Part shown: positions 28,564 through 38,337 of the stretch, one piece after another
How positions within the stretch are numbered: the stretch's first letter is position 1
How the letters are laid out: every line of letters begins with the position of its first letter
DNA from: Roseateles sp. DAIF2
GTDB taxonomy: Bacteria > Pseudomonadota > Gammaproteobacteria > Burkholderiales > Burkholderiaceae_C
Reading direction: 5' to 3'
Assembly (NCBI RefSeq): GCF_015624425.1
Contig: NZ_CP049919.1
Location: 2,542,001 to 2,606,000 of the forward strand
Length of the DNA: 64,000 nucleotides
Notes under the pieces: model-generated
Told to the model about the DNA's origin: nothing
Seen by the model: only the letters and a program-made list of their open reading frames with translations
Databases searched by the model: none
Position numbers and translations under genes: made by a program

Positions 28564-29586
28564 TCAGCAGTCGGCGCTGTTGCCGCGCACGCGGCAGGCC
28601 GCATCCTGCGGCCAGTCCTGACCGAGCAGCAGCCGCACATCGCCGCGCAGGCCCGGCTGCAGCCGCGCGCTGGCCGGCACGCCCTCCGGCAGGGCGCGGG
28701 CCACGCGCTGCGCCGCGGCCTCCTGGCCCTCGCGGTACTGCACCAGGGTGCGGGTTTCGGTATAGGGCAGCTGATTGCTCAACCGCGCCGCGGGCAGCCC
28801 TGCCGCCGCCAGCCGCTGGCCGACTCGCGCGGCCATGCCCGCGGCGCCGTTGCCGTTGCTGACCTCGAGCCGGAAGCGCGACGGTGCGTCGCCTTCGGCG
28901 GGCATGGCCGTGCCCGTCGTCGCCGGCGCGCTGGGCGCCGCGGTCGAGATCATGATTGCGGGAAGGGTCGCGTCTGCCGGACCAACGGCCGGCGGCGCGG
29001 GCTGCTCGATCGAGAGGGTCGCCAGGGTGCGGCGCGCCAGCGCCTGCTGCAGATTGGCCTGGGCGACGCTGTTGGCCGGTTGCTGCGCCAGCACCCGCTG
29101 CAGGGGCTCGACCGCCTCGTCCGCTCGGCCGGCCAGCAGCAGCACATAGGCCAGGTTGTTCTGCAGATGCGGGCGCTGCGGCGCCAGCGCGAGCGCGCGG
29201 CGCAGCGCGGCTTCGGCCGCATCGAGGCGCCCCAGCTGGGCCAGCGCCTGGCCCAGGCCGTCATGCGCCTCGACCAGGCCCTCGTCGCGCGCCAGCGCGC
29301 GGCGGTAGGCATGGACGGCGCGCTCCCAGTCGCGGCTGCCCTCGAAATAGCGGGCCAGGGCCAGATAGGCCGCGGCGGACAGCGGGCCGTCCTGCACCTG
29401 ATAGACCGGCTCGACCTTCCACCAGGGCCGGGCCTGGTCCAGCGCGGCGCAGCCGGCCAGCGCGACGCCGGCCAGCAGGGTCAGGCCCAGCAGCGGGCGG
29501 CGCAGCGTGCGCGCTACCGGCTCAGCGGGGGCCGGCGCCGCGGGCGGCAGGGCGGCGGGCGGGGCGAAGCGGGCTTGCATGCGCAT
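28564..29586 (-). CDS. TPR lipoprotein with LytR_C domain (TadD position)
   Basis: 340 residues. After a 28-residue cytoplasmic start, a hydrophobic segment ends in the lipobox LAGC (Cys46). TPR repeats cover about 75-180, a Pro/Ala/Thr linker follows, and residues about 237-325 (FRLEVSNGNGAAGMAARVG onward) match the LytR C-terminal domain. Tad loci usually contain a TPR lipoprotein, TadD, needed for pilus assembly; this one is the last gene of the cluster, 10 bases after tadC, and likely fills that role. Fusion of TPR with LytR_C recurs in Tad loci of this group as far as I recall. Confidence 0.8.
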   Translation of the reverse strand: MRMQARFAPPAALPPAAPAPAEPVARTLRRPLLGLTLLAGVALAGCAALDQARPWWKVEPVYQVQDGPLSAAAYLALARYFEGSRDWERAVHAYRRALARDEGLVEAHDGLGQALAQLGRLDAAEAALRRALALAPQRPHLQNNLAYVLLLAGRADEAVEPLQRVLAQQPANSVAQANLQQALARRTLATLSIEQPAPPAVGPADATLPAIMISTAAPSAPATTGTAMPAEGDAPSRFRLEVSNGNGAAGMAARVGQRLAAAGLPAARLSNQLPYTETRTLVQYREGQEAAAQRVARALPEGVPASARLQPGLRGDVRLLLGQDWPQDAACRVRGNSADC

Positions 29587-29596
29587 GGCGGGCTCC

Positions 29597-30541
29597 TCAG
29601 TTGCTGCCGCCCATGGTCGGCAGCAGCACGCGGTAGATCTGGATCATGGCCGGCCCCATCAGCACGACCATCAGCGAGGGGAAGATGCAGAAGATCAGCG
29701 GGAACAGCAGCTTCAGCGCGATCTTGGCCGCGGCCTCCTCGGCGCGCTGGCGCCGGCGCGTGCGCAGCATCTCGGCATGGATGCGCAGCGAGGCGGCGAT
29801 GCTGGTGCCGAAGCGCTCGGCCTGGGCGATCATCGTGACGAAGCCGTCCACCTCCTCGACGCCGGTGCGGATCGCCAGGTTGCGCAGCGCGCGCTCGCGG
29901 TCGGCGCCCGCGCGCAGCTCCAGGTTGACCAGTCGCATCTCATCGGCCAGCGCGGCGCTCTTGAGCTGCAGGTCGTCGGCCACGCGCAGCATCGCGGCCT
30001 CGGTGCCCAGGCCTGCCTCCATGCAGACCGTCATCAGGTCCAGCGCGTCGGGGAAGGATTCGAAGATCTCGCGCTGGCGCAGCATCACCAGGCGCGCCAG
30101 CACCACGTTCGGGCCGTAGTAGCCCAGCGCCGCCAGCAGCAGCAGGGCCAGCATCAGGCTCTCGCCGCGCGGCGCCTGGCCGCTGGCCGCCAGCGCGGCG
30201 AAGCCGAGCAACGGCAGGCCCAGGGTCAGCAGGGTCTTGATGCCGAAGAAGGCCGAGGCCGCCAGCGGGCTGCGGATGCCGGCATGCACGAAGCGCAGCC
30301 GGATGCTGGACTTCTCGAAGCCCTCCTCGGGCATCGAGAGCTTGCCGATCGGGCGGGTCAGGCCGGCCACGGTCTGCAGCAGGCGCTCGCCCAGCGGCGC
30401 GCCCGGGCCGCGGCCGTCGCCGCCAAGCTCCAGCAGGCGCTTGCGCGCCGGATTGGGGCGCAGCAGGGCACCCAGGCCCAGCACCGCCATCATCACCAGC
30501 AGGAAGACCAGGGCCAGCATCATCAGCTGCAGCGTCGTCAT
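29597..30541 (-). CDS. tadC: Tad pilus inner-membrane platform protein TadC
   Basis: 314 residues, type II secretion F (GspF-like) domain with hydrophobic segments at the N-terminus, mid-protein (about 110-160) and C-terminus (about 280-305). Blocks FPDALDLMTVCMEAGLG and EVDGFVTMIAQAERFGTSI are diagnostic for TadC. With TadB it forms the membrane platform moved by the TadA ATPase. The ATG at 30541 follows a clear GAGGAG site; upstream in-frame sequence belongs to the tadB end. 14-base gap from tadB. Confidence 0.93.
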   Translation of the reverse strand: MTTLQLMMLALVFLLVMMAVLGLGALLRPNPARKRLLELGGDGRGPGAPLGERLLQTVAGLTRPIGKLSMPEEGFEKSSIRLRFVHAGIRSPLAASAFFGIKTLLTLGLPLLGFAALAASGQAPRGESLMLALLLLAALGYYGPNVVLARLVMLRQREIFESFPDALDLMTVCMEAGLGTEAAMLRVADDLQLKSAALADEMRLVNLELRAGADRERALRNLAIRTGVEEVDGFVTMIAQAERFGTSIAASLRIHAEMLRTRRRQRAEEAAAKIALKLLFPLIFCIFPSLMVVLMGPAMIQIYRVLLPTMGGSN

Positions 30542-30555
30542 GATGAGCTCCTCGT

Positions 30556-31527
30556 TCAGACCCGGATGCGGATGATCCGGCGCATCCACAGGATGCCGAC
30601 GGCCATCATGAACAGCGCCACCGCGACCATGCGCAGGCCCAGCGGATCGGTCCAGAGCACGGTCATGAACTCCGGATTGACGATGTTGACGACCAGGGCC
30701 ACGCCGAAGGGCAGGGCGGTCAGGATCACCGCCGAGAGCCGGCCCTCGGCCGAGAGGGTGCGGATCTCGCCGAGCAGGTTCAGGCGCTGGCGCACCAGGG
30801 CCGCGATCTTGTCGAGCAGCTCGGCCAGGTTGCCGCCGGACTCGCGCTGGATCATCACCGCGACGACGAAGTAGCTGACATCGGCGATCGGCAGCCGCTC
30901 GGCGAAGCGGGCCAGCGCCTCGTTGGCCGGCACGCCGTAGTTCATCTCGTCGAACAGGATGCGGAAGTCACGCGCCAGCGGCGGCGCCATCTCGTCGGCC
31001 ACCATCTTGACCGCCGAGGGGAAGGCATGGCCGGCGCGCATCGCGCGGCTCATCAGGTCTAGGGCCTCGGGGAACTGGCGCTCGATGCGCGCGATGCGGG
31101 CGCTGGCGCGGCTGGCCACGCGCCACCAGGGCAGGGCGGCCAGCACCAGGGCCAGGGCCAGGCCGAAGGCGGGCGGCTTGGCCAGCAGCACCGGCAGCAG
31201 CGCGCCGCAGGCGCCCAGCGCCAGCGAGAGCAGCAGCAGTTCGGCCGGCGAGGTGTTCATCGCCGAGGCGCCCACCGTGCGGCGCAGGCGCTGGCCCGGC
31301 GCGAAGCGCGCCAGCAGCGCGTTCAGGCGTGGCAGGCGCTCGGTCGTCTGCTCGCGCGCGATGCTGGCGATGCCGACCGGCGCGTCCTCGGCCAGCGCGG
31401 CCAGGCGCGCCGCGATGCGCCGGGCCTCGGGGCTGTGGCGCGAGGCCCAGAGGTTGTACAGGCCCTCCAGGCTCAGCACCACGGCGAGGAAGGCGATCGC
31501 CGCGAACAGGATCAGGCTGATGTCCAT
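30556..31527 (-). CDS. tadB: Tad pilus inner-membrane platform protein TadB
   Basis: 323 residues, second GspF-like platform protein. N-terminal membrane segment (LILFAAIAFLAVVLSLEGL), a pair near 95-130, and the C-terminal pair around 265-320. FPEALDLMSRAMRAGHAFPSA and YFVVAVMIQRESGGNLAELL are the TadB signature blocks. Located between tadA (18-base gap) and tadC, the standard Tad order. Confidence 0.94.
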   Translation of the reverse strand: MDISLILFAAIAFLAVVLSLEGLYNLWASRHSPEARRIAARLAALAEDAPVGIASIAREQTTERLPRLNALLARFAPGQRLRRTVGASAMNTSPAELLLLSLALGACGALLPVLLAKPPAFGLALALVLAALPWWRVASRASARIARIERQFPEALDLMSRAMRAGHAFPSAVKMVADEMAPPLARDFRILFDEMNYGVPANEALARFAERLPIADVSYFVVAVMIQRESGGNLAELLDKIAALVRQRLNLLGEIRTLSAEGRLSAVILTALPFGVALVVNIVNPEFMTVLWTDPLGLRMVAVALFMMAVGILWMRRIIRIRV

Positions 31528-31545
31528 CGCGTCGCTCCCTTAGGC

Positions 31546-32925
31546 TCAGACGTCCACGCGCAGCGGCGTGAACAGGGTCTGCGGCAGCTCGACGCCGCGC
31601 GCGCAGAGCCTGTCCCAGCAGCGCGGGCGCACGCCGGTGGCGCTGAAGTAGCCCTGCACCGCGCCGCTGGCGGCGGCCACGCCGGTCTGCTTGAAGCTGA
31701 AGATCTCCTGCAGGGTAACGGTGTCGCCCTCCATGCCGGTGACCTCCTGGATGCTGGTGATCTTGCGGGTGCCGTCGGAGAGCCGGTTGGCCTGCACGAT
31801 GACGCCGATCGCGGAGGCGATCTGGGCGCGCGCCGCCTTCGCGGGCAGGTCGACGCCGGCCATCGCGATCATGCTTTCCAGCCGCGCCAGCGCGTCGCGC
31901 GGCGTGTTGGCATGCACCGTGGTCATCGAGCCCTCATGGCCGGTGTTCATCGCCTGCAGCATGTCCAGCGCCTCGGCGCCGCGGGTCTCACCCAGGATGA
32001 TGCGGTCCGGCCGCATGCGCAGCGCGTTGCGCACCAGCGAGCGCTGCGCCACCTCGCCGCGGCCCTCGATGTTGGGCGGGCGGGTCTCCAGCCGCACCAC
32101 GTGGGGCTGCTGCAGCTGCAGCTCGGCCGCGTCCTCGATCGTCACGATGCGCTCGCTGACCGGGATCGCGCCGCTCAGGATGTTCAGCAGGGTGGTCTTG
32201 CCGGAGCCGGTGCCGCCGGAGATCAGGATGTTGGCGCGCGCCTGCGACAGCGCGGCCAGGAAGCGCGCCATCTCCTGCGACATCGAGCGGTACTCGATCA
32301 GGTTCTCGGCCTTCAGCGGCACCGTGGCGAAGCGCCGGATCGACAGGATCGGGCCGTCGATCGCCAGCGGCGGGATGATGGCGTTGACGCGCGAGCCGTC
32401 GGGCAGGCGCGCGTCGACCATCGGGCTGGACTCGTCGACGCGCCGGCCGATGCGCGAGACGATCTTGTCGATGATCTTCATCAGGTGCTCGTCGTCGGCG
32501 AAGCGCACCTCGGTCAGCTCCAGGCGGCCGCGCCGCTCGACATAGACCTGGGCATGGGTGTTGACCAGGATGTCGGACACGCTCGGGTCGGCCAGCAGCG
32601 GCTCCAGCGGGCCGAAGCCCAGCATCTCGTACTGGATGTCGCGCACCAGCGCGCGGCGCTCGCCAGCGTTGAGCACCAGGTTCTCCTCGAACAGCAGGCG
32701 CTCGACCATCTGGCGCAGTTCCTCCTTCAGGCTGTCCGCCGTCAGGCTCTCCATCGCCTCCAGGTCCAGACGGCCCAGCAGCAGCTGGTGCACGCGGGAC
32801 TTGGTCTCCTGGTAGGCGCGGGTCGGCGCGCCGGTGCCGGCCTCCTCGGCCTGCGCCTCGGGCGGCGCGTAGCCGGGGATCGCCGCGCCGAGTTTCTCGC
32901 GCAGGCTCATGCTCATTCCTTTCAT
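31546..32925 (-). CDS. tadA: Tad pilus assembly ATPase TadA/CpaF
   Basis: 459 residues, secretion ATPase of the GspE/VirB11 family that powers Flp pilus extension. N-terminal domain about 40-200 with [17 protein letters not shown]; Walker A GGTGSGKT at 237-244; then the Asp box, Walker [10 protein letters not shown] and His box TVHANTP. The start at 32925 overlaps the cpaE stop as ATGA and has GAGGAG seven bases upstream; two internal ATGs follow within six codons. A longer reading upstream runs inside cpaE and is rejected. Confidence 0.95.
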   Translation of the reverse strand: MKGMSMSLREKLGAAIPGYAPPEAQAEEAGTGAPTRAYQETKSRVHQLLLGRLDLEAMESLTADSLKEELRQMVERLLFEENLVLNAGERRALVRDIQYEMLGFGPLEPLLADPSVSDILVNTHAQVYVERRGRLELTEVRFADDEHLMKIIDKIVSRIGRRVDESSPMVDARLPDGSRVNAIIPPLAIDGPILSIRRFATVPLKAENLIEYRSMSQEMARFLAALSQARANILISGGTGSGKTTLLNILSGAIPVSERIVTIEDAAELQLQQPHVVRLETRPPNIEGRGEVAQRSLVRNALRMRPDRIILGETRGAEALDMLQAMNTGHEGSMTTVHANTPRDALARLESMIAMAGVDLPAKAARAQIASAIGVIVQANRLSDGTRKITSIQEVTGMEGDTVTLQEIFSFKQTGVAAASGAVQGYFSATGVRPRCWDRLCARGVELPQTLFTPLRVDV

Positions 32926-34103
32926 GCGGATGCTCCTCGGAACAGGCCGGACAGCCAGCCGCGCGGGGCGGCAGCGGCGGGCGGCGGGGCGATGCGTTCG
33001 GCCAGGTCGCGCAGCGCGCGCGCGATGCTGCTGGTCGGGGCGATGGCCTCGACCGGCATGCCCTGGTTGACCGCGGCGGCCACCGCCTCGTAATGGTTGG
33101 GCAGGGTGATGACCTGGCCGATGCCCAGGGTGCGCTTCAGGTCGTCGACGCTGAACTGGCCGTCCTTGTGATGCCGGTTGACGATCCAGTGGATCTTGTC
33201 GGCCGGGTAGTCGAGCGAGCGGAACACGTCGCGCATGCGCTTGCCGTCGCGGATGAAGGGCAGGGTCAGCTGCAGCACCGCATGCACCTGGTCGGCCAGG
33301 TCCAGCACCTGCAGGGTCAGCGAGGACAGCGAGCGGCCCAGGTCCACCACCACATAGTCGAAGCTCTCCTGCGCCTGCTGCAGGATCGCGCGCACCTGGG
33401 CCGGCGTCACATCCGCGGCCTGGGCCGGATCCTCCGGCGCGGCCAGCACCCACAGGCCCGGCGTCACCTCGTTCATCGCCGAGCGCAGCAGCTCGGCGTC
33501 GAGCCGCGCGATATTGCGCGCGACGTCGGCGACATGGCTGGGCGGGGTCTGGCTGCTGAGAAACAGCGCGGCGTCGCCGAACTGCAGGTTCATGTCGATC
33601 AGCGCGACGCGGCGCTGGCCGCCGGCGGCCAGCAGATGGGCCAGGTTGGCGGCGACGAAGGTGGCGCCGCTGCCGCCCTTGCAGGACACCAGGGCCAGCA
33701 GCTCGCCATGGCGCGCGGCCGGCTGCGGCAGGCCGGCGCTGCCCTGTTGCTTGCGCAGCAGGCGGCGCAGCGCGGCCAGCAGCGCATCCGACGAGGCCGG
33801 CGCGGGCAGCACCTCGCGCACGCCGGCGCGCATCGCGCGCAGCAGGAATTCCGGGTTCTGCTCGGGCGCCACCAGCAGGATGTCGACCTCGGGATGGGTG
33901 CCGGCCAGCTGTTCCAGCGCCAGGAAATCCTCGGGCGTCGGCGTCTCCACCACCAGCAGGTCGGGGCGGCTGCCGTTGACGATCGCGTTGACCTCGCGCA
34001 TCGGGCGCTCGACGATGGTCAGCGCGACGGCGCTTTCGCTGCGCAGCGCGCGGCCCCAGGCCTCGGCATGGGCGGCATCGGGGGTGATGAGCTTGACCTT
34101 CAT
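32922..34103 (-). CDS. cpaE: Tad pilus assembly protein CpaE/TadZ
   Basis: 393 residues. The N-terminal about 120 residues form a receiver-like domain without a clear phosphoacceptor pattern. The C-terminal MinD/ParA-like ATPase begins at [13 protein letters not shown]; the deviant Walker A (142-148) reads KGGSGAT, so the second P-loop Lys is Ala. Such departures are seen in the TadZ/CpaE family, which places the pilus machine at a cell site rather than strictly needing ATP turnover. VDLGRSLSS and IVNRH blocks fit. The ATG at 34103 overlaps the upstream TadE-like stop (ATGA) and has GAGG at good spacing; the ATG two codons earlier is too close to it. Confidence 0.9.
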   Translation of the reverse strand: MKVKLITPDAAHAEAWGRALRSESAVALTIVERPMREVNAIVNGSRPDLLVVETPTPEDFLALEQLAGTHPEVDILLVAPEQNPEFLLRAMRAGVREVLPAPASSDALLAALRRLLRKQQGSAGLPQPAARHGELLALVSCKGGSGATFVAANLAHLLAAGGQRRVALIDMNLQFGDAALFLSSQTPPSHVADVARNIARLDAELLRSAMNEVTPGLWVLAAPEDPAQAADVTPAQVRAILQQAQESFDYVVVDLGRSLSSLTLQVLDLADQVHAVLQLTLPFIRDGKRMRDVFRSLDYPADKIHWIVNRHHKDGQFSVDDLKRTLGIGQVITLPNHYEAVAAAVNQGMPVEAIAPTSSIARALRDLAERIAPPPAAAAPRGWLSGLFRGASA

Positions 34104-34543
34104 TGGCATACCTCGTTGGCGGCGCTGCTCATGTATTCCTTGCGCAGCGTGGTCGCGAAGGGCGGCAAGCTCAGCGACAGCGGCACGAAGGGCAGGATCA
34201 TCTTGTGCGTGTAGCCGCTCAGCGCCACGCGCACCGCCTTGCAGTCGGCGGGCGAGCAGCTGTTCACCGCGGCCGGCGGGTTCAGGTAGCTCAGCGTGAT
34301 GTTGGAGGTCTTCAGGGTCGGCAGGCGCGAGATCATGCGGCTCTTGATATGGCTGTCGTTCATGTCGCAGACCACGGCCAGGCGCGCGCCGAAGCGCGTG
34401 GCCTCGACCGCGGCGTTCCAGGTCCAGAGCAGCCGGCCCATCTCCATCGCGCCCAGCAGCAGCATGCACAGCAGGCTGCACACCAGGGCGAACTCGACGG
34501 CGGCGGCGCCGCGTGCGCGGCGGTGGCGGTTCGGGATGTTCAC
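34100..34543 (-). CDS. TadE-like pseudopilin (second)
   Basis: 147 residues from a GTG start that overlaps the previous stop as [34 protein letters not shown] is the TadE/F N-terminal signature (span about 8-37): short basic leader, Gly-Ala-Ala cleavage region, Glu at +5-like position and one transmembrane helix. The rest is a small extracytoplasmic domain with three cysteines (VVCDM, SCSPADC). TadE and TadF are minor pseudopilins processed by the prepilin peptidase and needed for Flp pilus assembly; this one is in the TadF place. Confidence 0.85.
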   Translation of the reverse strand: MNIPNRHRRARGAAAVEFALVCSLLCMLLLGAMEMGRLLWTWNAAVEATRFGARLAVVCDMNDSHIKSRMISRLPTLKTSNITLSYLNPPAAVNSCSPADCKAVRVALSGYTHKMILPFVPLSLSLPPFATTLRKEYMSSAANEVCQ

Positions 34544-35010
34544 AGCTGGGCCCTCATCGTGACCGAGATGCGGTTGAAGTTCATGCTGGGGACGACGAAC
34601 TTCACGATCGAGTTGTAGGTGTAGCCCTCGACGCTGGCCGTCACCAGATTGACCGCGCCCAGCCCGGTCAGCTGGTTGGCATGGCTGCCGGGGCACAGCG
34701 AGGCATCGCAGATCGTCACCATCGCGGTGGTCAGGCCCGGCGCGACGGCGCTGCCGCTGCAGTCGCTGTTGCCGTAGACGGCCAGGCAGCGTGCCTCGCC
34801 GGCGATGGTGGCGTCGCCCGGGCCATGCTGGGAGAGGTGGCGGGCGGCGTCGCGCACCGTCTTGTCCAGCACGTTGTAGCTGAACACCGCGCGCCCGAGC
34901 TCGCTGGAGCCGAACACCAGCAGCAGCAGCGGGATCATCAGGATGCCCAGCTCCACCGCGGCGACGCCGCGGCGGCGGAGCGGGGCGATGGGGCGGTGCT
35001 TGCGCGTCAT
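34540..35010 (-). CDS. TadE-like pseudopilin (first)
   Basis: 156 residues. RRRGVAAVELGILMIPLLLLVFGSSELGR (about 12-40) is the TadE signature with a prepilin-like cleavage site before VAAVE and one membrane helix. The remaining domain has four cysteines (ARCLAV, SDCSG, TICDASLC), likely two disulfides. Minor pseudopilin of the Flp pilus. It follows the TadG-like gene by 10 bases and overlaps the next pseudopilin gene by 4. Confidence 0.87.
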   Translation of the reverse strand: MTRKHRPIAPLRRRGVAAVELGILMIPLLLLVFGSSELGRAVFSYNVLDKTVRDAARHLSQHGPGDATIAGEARCLAVYGNSDCSGSAVAPGLTTAMVTICDASLCPGSHANQLTGLGAVNLVTASVEGYTYNSIVKFVVPSMNFNRISVTMRAQL

Positions 35011-35020
35011 GATGTCGTCC

Positions 35021-36280
35021 TCACTGCACCAGGGCCGGCACCATCGGGCCGACGCTGGCCGATGTGCCGGCGATGCCGGACGAGGCGCAGGGGCTGCCGG
35101 TGGCGCTGGACAGGCCGATGTATTCCATCTTCAAGGTGTCGTTCGGGTTGTCGATCGGTTGCAGCATCAGCACGCAGGCCCAGCTCAGCACATCGGTGGT
35201 GTGGCTGCCGCCGGTCAGCGAGGCGCAGTCGATGATGGGCGCGATCACCAGGCGACGGTCCGCGCCGTACTGGGTGTGCTGGGCCACCGTCGTGACCGGG
35301 TTGTAGGCATTGCTGATGCTCAGGCCGGTGATCGAGTTGCCGTTCGCGACGCTGCTGCCATAGGGGCTGTGGGTGCCGCGCTTGGCGATGAAGTTGGGCA
35401 GGGCGTTGGCGCCCGAGGGCCAGTTGGTCGTCGTGTAGGCGTAGCCGGTGAAGTCCGGCGCCGCGGTGGCGACGCCGCTGGAGCCGGTCTGGTAGAGGCC
35501 GAAGCGGGTGTTCCAAGCCTTGGCCGCGGCATTGCCCATATTGCCGGGCTGGCCGACCGGGTTGGTGACGTTCAGCGAGCACATGCCGTTGCCGGTCAGC
35601 AGCGCGGCCAGCTCGCTCTCGCCGCCGCTGGGCGGGCTGAAGTCGATCCAGTTCCAGTTGCCGCCGCCGTCCTTGAACTTGCCGCTGACCCAGCTGCCGG
35701 GTGTCAGGCCGAAGGGCGGGCTGGCGCCGGCGCCGGCGGAGCCGGCGCGGCACACGCCCAGCGGCACCGCGCAGTTGCTCTGCGCCGGCGTCAGGGTGGA
35801 GGTGGCCAGCGCGCTGACCGACTGGCTGCCGAAGCCCAGCACCTGCATGAAGTAGGGCGCGAAGCCGCCGCGGCTCAGGGTGCAGCGCACGTACTTGGCG
35901 CTGGGCGCGGCGGCGCCGGCGCTGGTCCACAGGCTGCCGGCCGCCAGCGAGCTGCCGAAGGCGACCGTGATGTCGGCATCGGCGATGGCCGAGCCCTGGA
36001 AGCCGACCTTGTTCTGCTTGGCGATCGCGCGCGCGGCGGCCTCGGCGCGCGGGAAGGCATCGGCGGGAATCGAGGGCGCGCCGGTCAGCTCGTAGCTGGC
36101 CGCCAGCGCGCAGGCATCGGCGCTGTTCTGTAGCTCGGTCTTGGCCAGGTAGAGGTGGCCGCCGTCGACCGCCAGGCCGAGGAAGCCGACCAGCACCGCC
36201 AGCATCAGGCCGACCAGGATGGCGACCACGCCGCGCTGTTGGGCGCGGGGGCTGTGGCGGGGGCAGGTCTTGCGCAGCAT
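35021..36280 (-). CDS. tadG: TadG-like pilus assembly protein
   Basis: 419 residues. N-terminal QQRGVVAILVGLMLAVLVGFLGLAVDGGHLY (about 14-45) is the Tad_N/TadG motif: a prepilin-like membrane anchor followed by LQNSADACALAAS. The large C-terminal part is a secreted Ser/Thr/Gly/Asn-rich domain with eight or so cysteines; it lacks the von Willebrand MIDAS motif present in some TadG proteins. Probably a surface or tip component. It lies between the small lipoprotein gene (19-base gap) and the TadE-like genes. Confidence 0.85.
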   Translation of the reverse strand: MLRKTCPRHSPRAQQRGVVAILVGLMLAVLVGFLGLAVDGGHLYLAKTELQNSADACALAASYELTGAPSIPADAFPRAEAAARAIAKQNKVGFQGSAIADADITVAFGSSLAAGSLWTSAGAAAPSAKYVRCTLSRGGFAPYFMQVLGFGSQSVSALATSTLTPAQSNCAVPLGVCRAGSAGAGASPPFGLTPGSWVSGKFKDGGGNWNWIDFSPPSGGESELAALLTGNGMCSLNVTNPVGQPGNMGNAAAKAWNTRFGLYQTGSSGVATAAPDFTGYAYTTTNWPSGANALPNFIAKRGTHSPYGSSVANGNSITGLSISNAYNPVTTVAQHTQYGADRRLVIAPIIDCASLTGGSHTTDVLSWACVLMLQPIDNPNDTLKMEYIGLSSATGSPCASSGIAGTSASVGPMVPALVQ

Positions 36281-36299
36281 GCTCGTCTCCCGTCGGGGC

Positions 36300-36593
36300 T
36301 CAGCGGCCCGCGCCGACGCCGATATTGATCACATTGCTCGGCGGCGGCGCCTTGTAGCTGTCGACCTGGCGTTCGCGCGCCTCGCGCACGGTGCGGCCAT
36401 CGGCCTTGCCGTTCTCCTGCGCATGGCGCTGCGGCGCGGCCGGGTCGACCACCTGCTGCGCCTGCAGCGCGCGCATCGATTCGCCGAAGCGCTGGTCCCA
36501 ACCGGGCGAGGCGCTGGGCGTGGTGCAGCCGGCCAGGGCCAGCAGCGCGGCGCCCAGGCACAGCAGGCGCGGCAGTCGTGGGGTCTTGCTCAT
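36300..36593 (-). CDS. Small Tad-locus lipoprotein (CpaD position)
   Basis: 97 residues. Signal peptide with lipobox LAGC (Cys23), then GWDQRFGESMRALQAQQVVDPAAP and a conserved-looking end PPPSNVINIGVG. It occupies the place of the outer-membrane lipoprotein CpaD/RcpB between secretin and CpaE, but is far shorter than CpaD, and I do not recognise it as that family. A pilotin or secretin-associated role is inference from position. Start overlaps the cpaC stop by four bases. Confidence 0.75.
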   Translation of the reverse strand: MSKTPRLPRLLCLGAALLALAGCTTPSASPGWDQRFGESMRALQAQQVVDPAAPQRHAQENGKADGRTVREARERQVDSYKAPPPSNVINIGVGAGR

Positions 36594-38308
36594 GGCTTTT
36601 CCTTGTCGAAGCCGCCTTGGGCCGGCGGGTTGGCGGGCTTGCTCTCGGTCTGGCTGGGCTGGCCTTCCAGCCGGCCGCCCAGGATCAGGTCGCTGCGGCT
36701 GGGCGGGGTGTAGCCGTCGGTGGGCAGGCGGTAGTCGGCCGGCAGCGGCTTGACCAGGCGCGGCGTGATCACGAACACCAGCTCGGAGCGGTCGGTCTGG
36801 AACTGGGTGCTGCGGAACAGCGCACCGACCACCGGCAGCTCGCCCAGGAAGGGGAAGGCCTTGATGTTGGTCGTCGTGTTGTTCTTGATCAGGCCGCCGA
36901 TCGCGAAGCTCTGGCCGTCCATCAGCTGCACCGTGGTCTCGGCCTTGCGCGAGGTGAAGGAGGGCAGCACCGAGTTCAACGCGCCGGCGCTGATCTGGAT
37001 GCCGGCCGCATTCAGCTCCGAGACCTCGGGGCGCACGCGCAGATTGATGCGCCCGCCGCCCAGCACGGTGGGCGTGAACTTGACCGAGACGCCGAACTCT
37101 TTTTCCTCCAGGGTCACGGTGGTGCCGCCGACGCCGTTGGTCTGCGCCACCGGGATGAAGATCTTGCCGCCGGCCAGGAAGCTGCCGGTCTGGCCGCTGA
37201 TCGCCATCACGGTCGGTTCGGCCAGCACCTTGACCAGGCCGTCGGTCTTCTGCATGTTCAGCGCGGCGTTGCTGACATTGCGGCCCGGCACGGTGCCGTA
37301 GGTGGTGGTGTAGGTCGGGCGGCCGAAGGCGTCGTAGGTGACGGTGACATTGCCGCCGCTGGTGCCGGGGATCGGCACGGTGCCGCCGACCACCGCGTCG
37401 ACCGAGCTGAAGGGCACGTTGTTCGGGCCGGTGCCGCCGATCTGGCCCAGCGCGCCGGTGGCGCCGCCGAAGATGCCGGAGAGGAAGCGCAGCATCGAGC
37501 CGTCGCCCGGCACATAGGCGCGCGAGAAGTCGATGCCGAAGGCGTCCAGCAGCGACTTGGAGATCTCGGCCACCTTGACCTCCAGCATCACCTGCTGCGG
37601 CGCGCCGACCTCGAGCATGTTGACCACGCGCGGGCTGCCGCCCTTGGCATCGCCGCCGCCGCGCACATAGGCATTGGCCAGCTCGACCGCGCGGCTGACC
37701 GCCTCGCTGTCGGTCACCGGGCCGGACAGCACGATGGAGTCGAAGGCCGGCGTCACCTTGATGTCCTTCTCGGCCGGCAGCAGCTGGCGCAGCACGGCCT
37801 GCAGGGCCGAGGTGTCCATGCCGACCACCACGTCGAAGGCGGTGCAGGTGCCGCTGCGGTCCAGCATCACGACATTGGTCGAGCCGATGCTCTTGCCCAG
37901 CAGGTAGATCTCGGTCGGGGCCAGCAGCAGCACGTCGACCTCGGCCACGCCGGGGCGGCCCTCGGGCGCCGCGGTCTTGGCGCCGCCGGCCTCGTCCTTC
38001 TTGCCGGCCTCGGCCTCGGCGGGGCGCGCGGCGCGGGCGTTGTCGGGGTTGCCCAGCAGGATGCGCGTGACCGGCTGGCCGGGGCGCAGCACGGTGGACT
38101 TGCCCACCGGCACCTGCACCAGCGGCGCGATCTCGACGCGCGAGCACATCGCGGTGCCGCTCGCGGGCATGCCGGCGGCGCTCGGCGCGCGGGCGGCCAG
38201 CGGCGCCTTGGGGGCGCTGCCCTGGGCCGCGGCCCAGCCGGCCTGCAGCAGCATCAGCAGCACGGCGGCCTGGGCGGCGCGGCGGGGGAAGAGGGGCATC
38301 GAAGGCAT
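36590..38308 (-). CDS. cpaC: Tad pilus outer-membrane secretin CpaC/RcpA
   Basis: 572 residues. Signal peptide about 1-27; N-terminal pilus-secretin domain with VPVGKSTVLRPGQPVTRILLGNP; BON-like domain (DIKVTPAFDSIVLSGPVTDSEAV) near 165-200; C-terminal secretin barrel containing VKVLAEPTVMAISGQTGSFLAGG and VQLMDGQSFAIGGL, with FPFLGELPVVGALF near the end. The polymer forms the outer-membrane gate through which the Flp pilus exits. An acidic/Lys-rich insert (EAEAGKKDEAGGAK) interrupts the N-terminal domain. ATG at 38308 has GGAG at correct distance. Confidence 0.94.
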   Translation of the reverse strand: MPSMPLFPRRAAQAAVLLMLLQAGWAAAQGSAPKAPLAARAPSAAGMPASGTAMCSRVEIAPLVQVPVGKSTVLRPGQPVTRILLGNPDNARAARPAEAEAGKKDEAGGAKTAAPEGRPGVAEVDVLLLAPTEIYLLGKSIGSTNVVMLDRSGTCTAFDVVVGMDTSALQAVLRQLLPAEKDIKVTPAFDSIVLSGPVTDSEAVSRAVELANAYVRGGGDAKGGSPRVVNMLEVGAPQQVMLEVKVAEISKSLLDAFGIDFSRAYVPGDGSMLRFLSGIFGGATGALGQIGGTGPNNVPFSSVDAVVGGTVPIPGTSGGNVTVTYDAFGRPTYTTTYGTVPGRNVSNAALNMQKTDGLVKVLAEPTVMAISGQTGSFLAGGKIFIPVAQTNGVGGTTVTLEEKEFGVSVKFTPTVLGGGRINLRVRPEVSELNAAGIQISAGALNSVLPSFTSRKAETTVQLMDGQSFAIGGLIKNNTTTNIKAFPFLGELPVVGALFRSTQFQTDRSELVFVITPRLVKPLPADYRLPTDGYTPPSRSDLILGGRLEGQPSQTESKPANPPAQGGFDKEKP

Positions 38309-38337
38309 GGCGTGTCTCCGGATCTTGGGGGGCGGTG

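Noticed and set aside
26373..28640. A 755-codon minus-strand open frame opposite the acyl-CoA ligase
   Set aside because: The ligase on the plus strand has all ANL motifs; the opposed frame has none and also overlaps the HlyD gene out of frame.
36300..38147. Reading the small lipoprotein as the end of a 615-residue protein
   Set aside because: The upstream part is a shifted frame of the secretin gene; the real start is the ATG at 36593 with signal peptide and lipobox.
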